Positions 1 through 11,727 are shown, counted from the first letter of the stretch. The stretch: 64,000 bases of DNA from Sarcophilus harrisii (GCF_902635505.1 NC_045429.1:425657669-425721668); one strand, 5' to 3'. Notes: generated by a model from the sequence alone, not told the origin. Numbers and translations are program-made.

Positions 1-95
1 TGCTATTTTCTAAATATATGCTATCCCTTAGTGCTAAGGGAGTGATTAATAAAAGGTGAAATTAGTCATGAAGAATTTATATTGTTTTGCTTTTT

Positions 96-434
96 TTTTT
101 TAATTTTTATTTATTTATTTTTTTATTTTTTTATTATAGTAACTTTTTATTGACAGAATCCATGCCAGGATAATTTTTTTTACAACATTATCCCTTGCAC
201 TCATTTCTGTTCCAATTTTTCCCTCCCACCCTCCACCCCCTCCCCTAGATGGCAAGCAGTCCTATATATGTTGAATATGTCCTAGTATTTCCTAGATACA
301 ATGTATGTGTGCAGATCCAAACAGTTTTCTTGTTGCACAGGGAGAATTGGATTCAGAAGGTAGAAATAACCCGGAAATAAAAACAAAAATGCAAACAGTT
401 TACATTCATTTCCCAGTGTTTTTTTCTTTGGGTG
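96..434 (-). mobile_element. L1 3' end, 5'-truncated, with target-site duplication
   Basis: The block reads as the reverse complement of a marsupial L1 3' UTR: a T-rich start (the poly(A) tail on the other strand), the C-rich tract near 220-245, and the conserved downstream text. It is flanked by a perfect 16-bp direct repeat, tattgttttgcttttt, at 80-95 and 435-450. That is the expected trace of target-primed reverse transcription. Only the last roughly 340 bp of the element was copied. The perfect duplication suggests a fairly recent insertion. Confidence 0.85.
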
Positions 435-519
435 TATTGTTTTGCTTTTTAAAGAAGATAAATCCTGATGTGAGTCTTGAAGTAAGGGGGCATAGTGTAA
501 AAGATAAGATTGGACTTAA

Positions 520-665
520 AGTCAGGCAAGACCTGGATTGATCTCTCCGCAATTGTATAACCAAAGGCAAGTCACTTCTAAGAGCTTCAATTTCCCAATT
601 TGTAAAAGGAAGATAAAGTGAGGGTAGTGATTTTTAGACTTTAAGGTGTTGTAAAAAAATGAGTT
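520..665 (+). repeat. MIR-type SINE fragment
   Basis: The order is a weak 'gacctggatt' motif, the 'ggcaagtcactt' core, 'caatttcccaatttgtaaaa', then a short tail. This matches the core and 3' half of MIR in plus orientation. It is strongly diverged, so the exact edges are uncertain. Confidence 0.6.
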
Positions 666-1084
666 GTCATTAATAAAGGATTTGAGCAGACATTTGAGAT
701 CTTGGAGTAAAGAGACAAAAAACCAAAACGGGTAGGAATGAAATGGGAGATGGTAAAATTGGGTTAATAAGTGGAAAGCCTTGAGTAATATTAAGAAATA
801 AAGTTGTATAAGTATGAGAAGGGATAATGAAAAGTCTTAAATGATAGACCTGATGATTTGGATCTATTAATAATTGCTTATCTTCGTATATGGTTTCATG
901 ACTAAAGAATTTTAAACAAGTTTTGCTGATCATTAAGTGATACCCAAGACCATGAAGCTGATAACCTGGGGATGAGCAGAGAATAGAGTAAAAGCCAGAT
1001 CCCTTGCCTTCTAATAAATTGCTTTTCATAATTCTGATTAATACTGCTCTTTTTTTTGTCCCAAATGGAAAAGCATTTGGTAGT

Positions 1085-1265
1085 AATTACATAATTATAG
1101 AATGTTAGAACTAGAAAAAAGTCTTTTAAATTATGTAATTCAGCTTCCTTTTACAGATGAAGAAGGCATGAGGAAAACAGAATTGAAGTGACCTGACCAC
1201 CGTTGGGCAGGAGCTTGAATTCAGATCTACCTCTTAAGTCAAAGTTCCAGGTCCTTTTTATACCA
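1085..1265 (-). repeat. MIR-like SINE fragment
   Basis: The stretch has 'agaatgttagaactag', 'ttttacagatgaagaa', and then a gaccacc...ttgaattcagatctacc segment. This order is typical of MIR-family copies read on the minus strand. Divergence is high and the ends are approximate. Confidence 0.5.
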
Positions 1266-2061
1266 ATTGCCTACATAGTATTTAAATATTAGAGAGTTTC
1301 TTGGAATTTTCCTCCCAGAAGAAAAGAGTTGTAACTGGACGGGGTTTTTTGACCTTTTCCCCCCAATGAGGCATGATGGTAAGAGGGAGAAGAAAAGAGG
1401 AAGAGAGTTGTCCTCCCTTCCCCCCTCCACTCCAAAAAAAAAAAAAGGGTCATTGATTTTTGATGTGCAGAAGACAAAAATAGGGTCAGAATTACAAACA
1501 AGTAGGACAGCTTTGAATTTATTATATATTTTAAAAGAAAATCTATACATCACAGAGATTTTTTATTTCATGTACAGTGTTTTTCCTATAGTATGTATAT
1601 GGAAATATACATACTTGGTGTTGCAAAATTTTAAGCTTGAGAAGTGGGGAACGGCGGGTTGGAGGGTGGCAGTAAGAGAAATGGAAGGATGGGGGGGCGG
1701 GGAGAGGGTGGTATTGACCAAAGTGCTATCAGATGCTCTGAAAATGAGAGGAGATTAATGTATGTTTTCAGGAGGCAATTGAGGACAATGAGTAAGTCTT
1801 TGAATACACTTCATAAATTTATTTCTATATCCTGCCCTCTTTGTAGTGAGATTTTTGTTGAAAGGAGGTTTATTTATAGCAAATGGTTGGTCAGATAGAT
1901 GCCTTGCTGACTTACTCCCTTTTGCTCCTACCTGGAGCATATTTAAAAGAGGAGATTGGCTGATTTATTCAACTTGAGAGAAATGAATTTGTTCTGAGTC
2001 TTGAAAAACAAACTCGTCAAGAGTAAGAGTGGGAGAAGTGGCATCACATGTACATAGAACT

Positions 2062-3275
2062 GTCAGTCAGTAAACATTTATTAAGTGCTTACCATGTACC
2101 AGGCACTGTGCTAAGCACAGAGGATATAGAAAGAGTCCAAAAAGAGTCTTTGACCTCAAGATGCTTACAATCTAATGGGGTGAACAACTAACAAACAAGC
2201 TATATATATAGGATAGATAGGAAATAATTCAATGCAGAAAGGCACTGAAGGGGAATTGGGAAAGGCTTCTTTTTTTTTTTTAATTTAATAGCCTTTTATT
2301 TACAGGTTATATGCATGGGTAACTTTACAGCATTAACAATTGCCAAACCTCTTGTTCCAATTTTTCACCTCTTACCCCCCCCACCCCCTCCCCTAGATGG
2401 CAGGATGACCAGTAGATGTTAAATATATTAAAATATAAATTAGATACACAATAAGTATATATGACCAAACCGTTATTTTGCTGTACAAAAAGAATCAGAC
2501 TCTGAAATATTGTACAATTAGCTTGTGAAGGAAATAAAAAATGCAGGTGGGCATAAATATAGCAATTGGGAATTCAGTGTAAAGGTTTTTAGTCATCACC
2601 TAGAGTTCTTTCTCTGGGCGTAGCTGGTTCAGTTCATTACTGCTCCATTGGAAATGATTTGGTTGATCTCCTTGCTGAGGATGGCCTGATCCATCAGAAC
2701 TGGTCATCATCTAGTATTGTTGTTGAAGTATATAATGATCTCCTGGTCCTGCTCATTTCACTCAGCATCAGTTCGTGTAAGTCTCTCCAGGCCTTTCTGA
2801 AATCATCCTGTTGGTCATTTCTTACAGAACAGTAATATTCCATAATATTCATATACCACAATTTATTCAGCCATTCTCCAACTGATGGACATCCATTCAG
2901 TTTCCAGTTTCTAGCCACTACAAAAAGGGCTGCCACAAACATTCGTGCACATACAGGTCCCTTTCCCTTCTTTATAATCTCTTTGGGATATAAGCCCAGT
3001 AGTAATACTGCTGGATCAAAGGGTATGCACAGTTTGATAACTTTTTGAGCATAGTTCCAAACTACTCTCCAAAATGGTTGGATTCGTTCACAACTCCACC
3101 AACAATGCATCAATGTGGGAAAGGCTTCTTAGAGAAGGAAGGATTTAGTTGGAACTTGAGGGCTGGAAAGTCAGTAGTCAGGAGAGGAAGGAAAGAAAAG
3201 ATAGTCAGAATTGAGGAAGAAGAGCATTCAAGGCCTGAAGGACAGCCAGAGAAAATGTAGAAGGACAACCAGAAA
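2062..3275 (-). mobile_element. L2 3' end on minus strand, split by an L1
   Basis: The left part (2,062-2,256) begins with 'gtcagtcagtaaacattta', 'ccaggcactgtgctaagc' and a 'cttacaatctaatgggg' motif, the antisense of the L2 3' UTR. The right part (3,130-3,275) continues with the 'ggacttgagg...attcaaggcctgaaggacagcc' segment of the same family. An L1 fragment at 2,271-3,115 interrupts it. The L2 is therefore older than the L1. Confidence 0.75.
2271..3115 (-). mobile_element. L1 3' end, 5'-truncated, inserted in L2
   Basis: About 845 bp of L1 ORF2-end/3' UTR sequence in minus orientation. It starts with the T-rich tail complement and ends in the segment with 'gctggatcaaagggtatg' and 'ccaccaacaatgcatcaatg', which is also recognisable in other mammalian L1 3' regions. 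A perfect 14-bp duplication, tgggaaaggcttct, lies at 2,257-2,270 and 3,116-3,129. The open stretch 2,694-3,113 on the minus strand is L1 sequence, not a host gene. Confidence 0.9.
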
Positions 3276-3552
3276 GACAGTCTCATTCTTGTGATTAATA
3301 AGCTCCCATATCCACTGAGTTATAGAAATGACTTGATCTCATCATTTAACTGAAATGACTTTCTAAATTGCTCTATTCAGTAACCGTTTTCTCCATTCTT
3401 ATCCTTCTTGGCCTCTCTTCAGCATATGACACTGCTGCCTCCCCTCTCGACAGGGTTTTCAGGATGCTGTACTTTTCTTGAATTCTGTTCTGTTTTGCTG
3501 GATAGCATCCATGTCCTACCCCCAATCATTGTTGTGTCCCTCTCTCTACAGC

Positions 3553-3785
3553 TAGCTGATAGAATGTCAGCCCTGGAGTCAAGAGAACCTGAATTCAAAT
3601 CTTGCCTTAGAGATTTACTATCTGTGTGATCCTGGCCAAGTCACTTCATGCTATTTGCCTCACTTTCCTCATCTGTCAAATGAACTGTAGAAGGAAATGG
3701 CAAACCACTCCACTATCTCTGCTAGGAAAACCACAAATGGGGTCATAGTTAGATCCCACTGAAAAATAACTGAAGAACAACAACA
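3553..3785 (+). mobile_element. tRNA-derived marsupial SINE (MAR1/WSINE1 type)
   Basis: The copy has a degraded 5' head, 'gccctggagtcaagagaacc', 'gatcctggccaagtcacttc', 'tttcctcatctgtcaaatga', 'ggaaatggcaaaccactcc' and 'aatggggtcatag'. This is the diagnostic order of the abundant marsupial tRNA-derived CORE-type SINE, ending in an ACA-rich tail. It sits inside L2 sequence. A target-site duplication was not clear. The family name is from memory. Confidence 0.85.
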
Positions 3786-4505
3786 AATTTGCTTTTTGTG
3801 TCCAGAAGAGTTAGATTCAAGGTTCTTCCTGGACTCTATACTTTTTTTCTTTGTAACTTTATCATCTCTTATGAGTTCAGTTATCATTTCCATCTAAATG
3901 ATTCCAGATCTATATAATTAGCCCTGGCCTCTTTCTGGAGCTCCAATCTTGCTTCACCAACAGTTTTTTGGTTATTTTGACCTGGGAGTCACATAGTCAT
4001 TTCAAATTCATCAGGTTTAAAATGGAACTCATCTTTCTCCTCAAACCCACTCCACGTCCAAATTTCCGTATTTCTGTTGAGGGTGCTGCCATATTTCTAT
4101 TCCACCTGGATCTGAAAGTTGTCATCTTGATTTCTGTCTCCAGTGCTAGAGACCTATTCACTTAATTGACAAGTCTTATTCCACTTATTGACTCTGTCCC
4201 CTCCTCTCTACTCTTAAAGCCCTTGTTCTGGATTTCACCTCTCCTTTGTATAATTACAGCAACCTAATTGATCTTCCTGACTCAGAGACTCACTGCATTT
4301 CAGTCTGTCCTTGCCAAAATGATATTCCTAAAGCACTGGTATGACTTGGTCACTCTCTAGTTTAATAATTCCTAATAACTCCCTATATGGCCTCAAAGAT
4401 AAAATATATATTCTTCTCTTTGATATTTTAAACCCTTCACAGCCTACCTCTTGCCTACCTTTCCACGCTTATTATATGTCATTCCCTTTTACAAACTCTT
4501 TAATC

Positions 4506-5187
4506 GGCAGCCCTTTTTGTAGTGGCTAAAAATTGGAAACTGAATGGATGTCCATCAGTTGGAGAATGGTTGAATAAATTGTGATATATGAAAATTATGG
4601 AATATTACTGTTCTGTAAGAAATGACCAACAGGATAATTTCAGAAAGGCCTGGAGAGGCTTACATGAACTGATGCTGAGTGAAATGAGCAGGACCAGGAG
4701 ATCATTATATACTTCAACAACAATACTATATGATGACCAGTTCTGATGGATCAGGCCACCCTCAGCAACGAGATCAACCAAATCATTTCTAATGGAGCAG
4801 TAATGAACTGAACTAGCTTTGCCCAGAAAAAGAACTCTGGGAGATGACTAAAAACCATTACATTGAATTCCCAATCCCTATATTTATGCACACCTGCATT
4901 TTTGATTTCCTTCACAAGCTAATTGTACAATATTTCAGAGTCTGATTCTTTTTCTACAGCAAAATAACGTTTCGGTCATGTATACTTATTGTGTATCTAA
5001 TTTATATTTTAATATATTTAACATCTACTGGTCATCCTGCCATCTAGGGGAGGGGGTGGGGGGTAAGAGGTGAAAAATTGGAACAAGAGGTTTGGCAATT
5101 GTTAATGCTGTAAAGTTACCCATGTATATATCCTGTAAATAAAAGGCTATTAAATAAAAAAAAAACAAAACAAAACAAAAAAAAAAA
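4506..5187 (+). mobile_element. L1 3' end, plus strand, with poly(A) and TSD
   Basis: About 680 bp of the same L1 3' region as the copy at 2,271, here in sense orientation, ending in 'aataaaaggctattaaa' and an A-rich tail. A 13-bp direct repeat, aaactctttaatc, flanks it at 4,493-4,505 and 5,188-5,200. It inserted into the 3' part of an L2. The copy is close to the 2,271 element over its whole length and so belongs to a related subfamily. Confidence 0.9.
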
Positions 5188-5559
5188 AAACTCTTTAATC
5201 CACTTAGTTCTGCCACCTAAAGGTGAAGTAATAGGAGTTGAGAACTATTCACCCATCTCCTCATTAGAACATCCACCAATCAGAGTTGCCTTATATTTGC
5301 TCTCTGTGTGTGTTCCAGCATACCAGCATCCATCCCATGGACCATATTATTCCAGGCTCTTCTATTCCTCCACTAACTGTCCAAAATCTTAAATTCATTT
5401 TCACTGTTTTCATTATACTAATTGTACATTTTCTCTGCTGTCTCCTTTTATCTACAATCTTTCCCAACATCAGGATCTTTTCAAATAAATCTCATCTTCT
5501 CATTATGTGGCCTAAGTACTTATCAACTTCAGTATTTGACCTTTCAGTGAATAGCCTGT

Positions 5560-5990
5560 GTTGGTGTTTTTCCTGGTTCCAGGAGATCTTGCAGCTTTGT
5601 CCCTGGCTCCTGCCTCTGCTTTCTTCAGCCTCCAGCTCAACTCCGTCTCATGGCTTCTCAATCTCCAGTCTGTGGCGAGTAGTCTTTTCTTCCAGAGTGT
5701 TCTGTCTCAGAGCCCTGTTAATGTTCCGGAGAAATTCCCCTTTCACTCCAAGAGCTTCCTTCATTTATGTGATTTCCCAAAGGTTAACTCCACCTTCTGG
5801 AGGGAGAGGGATTCTGGGTTATCTCCCAGAGTGCTCTCTGGTCCTAAGGGAGGTGTGAATTCAGGTCTTATACTAGCCCTGAACTCTTGTGTGAACTCCA
5901 TTGAGTACTTAGATACTTGAGCTCTCTAAAGGTGTGAACACAAGCATTGTTCAATCAGATCCACCTAATACCTTGTTTCAAGTTCTGGCC
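5560..5990 (+). mobile_element. LTR relic (endogenous retrovirus, solo)
   Basis: The block resembles an old LTR: a 'cttgcagctttgtccctggc' segment, a middle rich in C and T, and an end with 'accttgtttcaagttctggc', close to the end of the LTR at 61,608-61,903. No internal retroviral part is seen next to it. It looks like an old, broken solo LTR. The edges are approximate. Confidence 0.5.
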
Positions 5991-6119
5991 CAAAAGCAGA
6001 TCAAATCAACTCCAATGTCTTCACATTTTGTAAAGAAATGTCTTAACACTTTGTAAAAGATTCCAACAAGCCTGAATTAATTTCTTTTTAAATACTGACT
6101 GATTTTATCTCTTTGCTGT

Positions 6120-6835
6120 CCAAGGGATTCTCAGAATTCTTCTCTAGCACCATAATTTGAAAGTGTTGATTTTGCAGCACTCATCTTTCCTTATAATCCA
6201 ATCCTCACAGTTATACATTGCTACTGAAAAAAACAAAGCTTTGTGGAAATAGACCTTTGTCAGCAAGGTGATGTCTCTGCTTTTTAGTATGCTGTCCAGA
6301 TTTGCCATAGATTTCCTCCTATAGAGCAAACATCTTTTAATTTCATGGCTGGTGGTGTGTTTGCAGTGATTTGGGGGTCAAGAATAGAAAATATGACGTG
6401 TTTTTCATTTCTTCATCTTTTTGTAAAGAATCAAATCACTGACATCTTGGCTTGTTGATAAATTTCAAGCTAACTTTTATGCTCTCCTCTTTTACCCTCA
6501 TCAAGAGACTTCTTCATTTCACTTCACTTTCCGCCATCAGAGTGTTATCATCTGCACATCTGAGATTGTTCATATTTCTCCTGACAACCTTGATTCCATT
6601 GAATCATGACCTTGAGTCATTCAGTCTAGCATTTTGCATGGTATACTTTATATATAAGTTTTAAAAAAAATAATAAGATAATATACAGCTTTGTCATACT
6701 CCTTTTCCAGTCTTAAACCAATTAACTATTTCATTTTAAGTTTTAACTTTCTTTTTGCCCACATACAGGTTCTGTAAGTGACAAGTAAGATAATCGGGTA
6801 CATTGTGATCCATACACTTACTGAAAGGAATTAAA
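6120..6835 (-). mobile_element. RTE/BovB-clade LINE fragment
   Basis: On the minus strand, 6,144-6,329 encodes a peptide containing LDSILKSRDITLLTKV and ending in FKLWC. It lines up with the BovB segment LDSIFKSRDITLPTKV...FELWC, just C-terminal to the reverse transcriptase core. Nucleotide text to about 6,835 ('cagctttgtcatactccttt' and 'catctgcacatctgagattg') is antisense of the upstream RT region. Frame is lost in places, so it is an inactive 5'-truncated copy. Confidence 0.8.
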
Positions 6836-6939
6836 ATTTTTAAAGGGGGGGGGGAATTGATATAATATTTTTTAAGGCAAAAATTGACATCTCACACTAT
6901 TTAGAGGCTTGTGCTGAGAAAGAGGAATGATGACTGTGT

Positions 6940-8245
6940 ATGGGAACCAAGTTTATTATCAACTTGGATGTACTTTTTGAGTGCTTATTCCTGGAAATTG
7001 TCATTCTTTGACTCTGGTGCACTGCTCTATCCTAGTTTTTCCACTTACCCAACAACCTCCTTTTCAGTCTCTTGCAGGCTCTCTTCATCCATTATTTGCT
7101 AGTTTTTAAGCACAGATGTTTCTTGAGGCTCTGTTCTGGGTCCATTTTCATTCTAAACCTCTCCATTGGTGATCTGAGCTTCTGTGGTACCATTTATCAT
7201 GTATGAGATGATTTCCAATTTAAGACTTGTATCTAATCCAACTTGATATCCCACTCACATCTGACATTCGAGATTTCCCAAATGGAATTTTTCCCTTTCG
7301 CCCATTTTTTCTTCAAAATCTTCAATTTCTTTAGGTGACATTACCCATCCAACCATGAACGAAGATTGAAGTACTTTCTTAATAAATGTTTGTTGATTGC
7401 GTCTTCTTGCCTTCCTTCCTCTCCCTCTTTAACCCCATTTAGTTAGTGGCTAGGTCTTGTAGATTTTATGCTTACACCAGTCCCTTTCTTTCACTGAACT
7501 ACATTATTTAGACCCTCGATACCTCTTGTCTGGATTATTGTAACAGTGCCCTAATTGATCTCCTGGCTTTGAACTTTATTCTGTATACCTGCTTAAGTAA
7601 TCTTCCCCGAGGCAGAGGGTTGATTCTGGTACTTTTCTGTTCAGAAGCCTTTCCTCTTGCTGCTATACTCAAACACGGAAGCCTGGCATTTAAAGCCCTA
7701 CACAACTTTTTCCTTGTTTTTTTCCTTTTCACATACTTTTAAGTTTCATCCAGATGGACTTTTAGGTATTTTTTTCATAATTTAATATTCTATCTCCTGC
7801 TTCTATGCATTTGTTTGGGTCATCCTCCACCTGAAATAATTTGAATTTCTGCTCTTTCTCTCTCCTTTCCTCTTTCCCTCTCTCTCTTTTTCCCCCTCTC
7901 TTCCTCTTCTTCCTTCCCTCCCTCTTTCTCCCTTTGTGTCTGTCTTTCACTTTCTGTCTCTCCCTCTTTCCTCCCTCCCTTTCTCTTTCCTCATCTCTAC
8001 CCCATAGAGCCCTCATCTTCCAAAGTTTTTTAATTTATCAAGCCTTCTTTGACTGTTCCTTTAATTGTTAAAATTTTCTCCATTCTCAAAATTTGTAAAT
8101 ATTTATCAGTATGAACATTATATCTTTCCAGTAAAATGGTCCCTTGGATACAAGTATACTGGATACAAGTATTGTTTTTCTATTTGTATCCTTAGGATCT
8201 TGTACTTGGTAGATGCTTATTACATGTTGATTGACTAAGCCCCAT
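6940..8245 (+). mobile_element. L2 plus strand, degraded
   Basis: 6,940-7,405 reads like L2 ORF2 end and 3' region, closing with 'ttaataaatgtttgttgatt'. From 7,430 a second L2-like run has 'tctggattattgtaacag', 'ggcatttaaagccctaca' and an L2-type end near 8,245 ('gtagatgcttattacatg'). It could be two copies or one rearranged copy. The polypyrimidine tract at 7,850-8,000 lies in the second run. Confidence 0.6.
7850..8000 (+). repeat. Polypyrimidine (CT-rich) tract
   Basis: About 150 bp almost purely C and T on the plus strand, with short CTCC and CTTT motifs. The Lys/Glu/Arg-rich minus-strand and Ser/Leu/Phe-rich plus-strand open frames here are composition artefacts. Confidence 0.9.
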
Positions 8246-8599
8246 TCCAGAGGAGCTCCAAATAGTTTTTTAAGGTTTTTTTTGTTTTATTTTTTGCAAT
8301 ATTGACTTGTTACAAATAAGACACTGTTAAGACTTTCTTGTTTGTAGAACTTGGAATGGGAGTTACTTTCATTATGGGAAATGACTTACTAGGTAATAGA
8401 TCAGAGAAAATCCTTTGTTGTAGTCTTATTTGCTGTGGAGAATTTGTTAATAATCTGATTGCCTAGAAATTGGTTTTAAATTAGCTTATCCTCATAGTTC
8501 CCTCTGCAGAAAGTATTGTTTCCAAAAATTTTTCAAGGGCACTTTGGATCTTTGCTGTATCAATTACATTTATATTTTGTACTTCAGTATGTCTTTCAG

Positions 8600-8790
8600 T
8601 GCATTATTGAGTTCAAGTAGAGCCTCAGACATATAATAGTATGACCATGGGCAAGTCACTTATCCATATTTGCCTCAGTTGTTCATCTATAAAATTGAGC
8701 TGGAGAAGAAAAGAACAAATACTGTATTTTTGCCAAGAAAACCCAAATGGGGTCAGAACATGATAACTCTGAGAACAACAATCCATTGTT
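8600..8790 (+). mobile_element. tRNA-derived marsupial SINE, 5' part worn
   Basis: The stretch contains 'gggcaagtcacttatcc', 'ttcatctataaaattgagct' and 'aaacccaaatggggtcag', followed by an ACAACA tail. This is the 3' two-thirds of the marsupial tRNA-derived SINE in plus orientation. Confidence 0.75.
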
Positions 8791-9209
8791 CTTCCCAAGT
8801 GGTTATTGAATTGAATCTGTCTTGTCCTCAGGTGCCCCTGACCCCTGGTGGCCTGAAGTTGAAGAATTTAGAGGCTAAACACTGGTGTTTTTCCATATAG
8901 TCAGTAATCAGAGGAACTTCCTGTTCTTTATACTAATGTCATTTGAGAGAAGAAGCCACATTCCTTATGGATAATTATTCATTTCCAACCCAGTGTAGTG
9001 TTCTTTACTGATAGTGGGATGTGAAAAAGCATGAAGCCAAGATTATTTGGGAGGTTCACATACATCTTGTATTCTAGATTGTTAACTAAAGACCTCCTAA
9101 CTGAAATATAAAGTATTATTTTTAAGTATTTGTAATTTTTAAAAATTTATTTATCTATTTAATTTATTCACTTAGTCTTTATTTTTATTTATTTAGAGTT
9201 TTTGATTTA

Positions 9210-9480
9210 TTTAATTTTTAAGGGCACCTTCTTCCTTCTCTGATCTAATTTCTATTCAATGAACATTTTTCTTTTTTAAAATTATTTTTGTTTCACTAAG
9301 AATATCCCAATTGCTTGTAAAAAATTTTTAACAATAATTTTTTAAAATTTTGATTTTCAAATTTTCTCCCTCTCTCCTGACCCTTACGCCACTTTGAGAA
9401 ATTGTGCAGTGTATTTTGATTTTATATATATGAAATCATGCAAAACACATTTTCATATTAGCCATAACATTTGTTTTTCT
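9210..9480 (-). mobile_element. Old L1 3' UTR fragment
   Basis: Text such as 'tttgattttcaaattttctc' followed by 'ccctctctcctgaccc', 'gaaatcatgcaaaacacatt' and 'catattagccat' matches a second marsupial L1 3' UTR subfamily read on the minus strand. It is much more diverged than the L1 copies at 96, 2,271 and 4,506. Confidence 0.55.
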
Positions 9481-9599
9481 GATACCTCTGCCGGCTGTGG
9501 TGTTTTAAATTCAGTTTAAAACATCCTTATTCTAAGAGGGATGGAGAAGAAAGAGTGAGGGATTAGCAAAGGATAGAATAACAATTCCTGCCACCCTGC

Positions 9600-10000
9600 T
9601 TAGCCTCTTTGTGTCTCCATCCTGGTACCCTATGAAGACTGAGTTAGCACTCTGGATACCTTAGAATCAGCTGGAGTCAGGATAAGCAAAAGTCCTTGGT
9701 TTTTATTCTTGGTCTTTAGGGGTAGAAGTGAACAGGATGGTTGCAGAATCTTCCCCAACCTTCCTTATCATATCCTACCAAAGTGACTCTGGCTTGTCTT
9801 ACTCCACCGCCTAGTCCCTCCTACAATTCTCTGTATACATTTATTGAGTTATTGAGCCAGAACAGAATAGTGGGAAGGACCATTTTCCAAGCATATGCTA
9901 ATAGAGTATTGTCCAATTGGTAATTAACTTTTAGGTGCTTGGTTGTCCGACCTCAGTGCATCAACTTAAGTGTTTCAACCCTTTACAGTACCCAATCCCG
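9600..10000 (+). mobile_element. LTR relic of the same family as 29,996
   Basis: 'gttagcactctggatacc' and 'aagtccttggtttttattc' correspond to the first hundred bases of the LTRs at 29,996 and 61,608. No coding part is seen beside it. It appears to be an old, broken solo LTR with uncertain edges. Confidence 0.45.
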
Positions 10001-10069
10001 GCAGGTAGCAGAGAGGCTGGAGAAGGAGCCCAAGGGTATTCAGTACTCTCAGACTCTATAGATAAAAAT

Positions 10070-10205
10070 GTGTGACAAAATACAAAGTGCTGAACTTGGG
10101 GGCAGGAAAGATTTGGGCTTGATTTTTTACTTCTGACAATTACTAGTCATGTCACCATTAACAAAGCCCTCAAACTGTTTCCTCATCTGTCCCATACAAT
10201 TATAG
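10070..10205 (+). repeat. MIR-type SINE fragment
   Basis: A weak MIR: 'gtgctgaacttgggggcagg', 'ttacttctgacaattact' and 'tgtttcctcatctgtcc'. Strongly diverged. Confidence 0.5.
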
Positions 10206-10839
10206 ATAACCTATGGTATATAAATGTTATTACTGCCTTTTTTTTTTTTTAAACCGACTACTGATTAAACAGAAGTTAAGGCAAATGGCATTTGTTCTTT
10301 TACCCCAGTTTATCTTTTATTTATGCTCTTCTTTTCAAGAATGTGTTAGAATTTTATTGGTCAGAACATCTAATTTTGAGAGGATATGCCATGAGCATCA
10401 AGGAAAATTAAATATGATGAGCCCTGAGTAGCCTTGTCTGTTCTTAATATTGTAATTATTTTCCTTAGATAATCTTGAAAGCTTAGGCTAAAAGGAGTTG
10501 TTTTTGGTGCATCGAAGTCTTTGGGGACTAAAGAAATAACTTGTGTTCTTTGATGGGGAAGCTATTGTGGAGAGCTTATTCTATTTTTTTTTTAATTCTA
10601 TTTTTCTTCTATTTATTCTTTTTAAGAAGTCACTCTTGTTTCAGAATATTCTTCCCTTTCTATTTATCTGGGATTGTTATAGCCCTTCAGAAAAACTAAA
10701 TGGAGTCAATCCTGTTAAAGGTTTTTTCATGAAGAAGGTCTATTGAGCATGTGATAGGACAGTTAGTTTACTGGCATCTTGGGATCTCAGCAGGTAAGGA
10801 TTGTCTTTTTGTTTATTGTAGTATTTCTAGTCTTTAGTA

Positions 10840-11260
10840 TTGTACCTGGCCCATAGTAAGCAGTCAATAAGCCTTTATTAAGTTCCCACTATGTGTCATG
10901 CACCACTAAATGGTGGGGACAAAAGTGGAGATCTCAATGTCTCTGCCAAGAAAATCCCAAATGGGGTCACGAAGAGTTGGACATGATTGAAGAATGACTA
11001 TGGAACACAACGTTCAAGTTGAGGTGGCCAAGAGGCAGATGAAGATGTAAGTCTAGAGGCCAGCAGAGGTTAGGGCTAGATAATTAGATTTGAGTGTCAT
11101 CAGCATAGAGACAGTAATTTAACCCCAGAAAGCTGCTGAAATCACCTTGTGAAACAGAAGAAAAAGGAGAAGAGAAAAGGGCCCAGGAAAGAATTAGTAG
11201 GTGTGAAATGGGTAAAGATCCAGCAAGGGAGACTGAGGAGGAGTAGTCAGAAAGGAGGAT
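10840..11260 (-). mobile_element. L2 3' fragment with embedded SINE tail
   Basis: 'cagtcaataagcctttatta' and 'ccactatgtgtcatgcacc' start an antisense L2 3' end. 'ttgagtgtcatcagcataga' and 'gagaaaagggcccagga' at 11,090-11,200 continue it. A marsupial SINE tail ('ccaaatggggtcacgaagag') lies at about 10,940-11,005 between the two L2 parts. Confidence 0.6.
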
Positions 11261-11727
11261 ATGATAGCACCAGCATTTTCTATCCCCATATAACCTCAGC
11301 TTCCCTGACCTCTACTTCCTTCACATAACTTCCTCTTCCCATGCATCCTGATTGACTCTAGCTTTTTAGGGGCATAAAAAGTCCCAGTCTGAGCCTCAGA
11401 TTTGGTGGGAGCCTGAGACCATTTAAATCAACATATCTTGATGACTTACTGAATGACACAGGATTGGGCCTCTGAGCATATTAGGAGGTTCTTTCTTCTT
11501 TTAATATTCCTTATGTGCTTATCTTCTGGAGTACCCTTTTTAGCCCTGCATCAGATTAGAAAAGATCCTTTAACTTCGTGTCTAGCAGTCCATGGCCACT
11601 TTCTTTCCTCCTTAGATCTTTCAGGTCTCCTAGTTGGTGCTTTAAAAATTGGTTACTTTTTCTGTTTTCTAATTACATGGGCGCGAATTTAGGGTTGTTT
11701 GTTAGTTTGCTGTTAGTTAAGTAACCA

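Larger units (their letters stand above)
3385..5290 (+). mobile_element. L2 plus strand, broken by a SINE and an L1
   Basis: Pieces at 3,385-3,550, about 3,790-4,505 and 5,201-5,290 read in order as L2 ORF2 end and 3' region. They include 'ccttcttggcctctcttcagc', 'aatggaactcatctttc', 'gccaaaatgatattcctaaagc' and 'cttcacagcctacct'. The element carries a tRNA-derived SINE at about 3,553-3,785 and an L1 at 4,506-5,187. Divergence is strong, consistent with an old L2. Confidence 0.7.

Noticed and set aside
2694-3113. 139-codon minus-strand open frame with WKLNGCPSVGEWLNK
   Set aside because: It is the 3' part of an L1 insertion, repeated at 19,119-19,307 and on the plus strand near 4,530-4,740. 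It is not a host gene.
5286-5920. 190- and 120-codon plus-strand open frames
   Set aside because: They span L2 remains and an old LTR in different frames. No protein family is recognised.
7762-8071. Lys/Glu/Arg-rich and Leu/Phe/Ser-rich open frames on both strands
   Set aside because: They are translations of a polypyrimidine tract.
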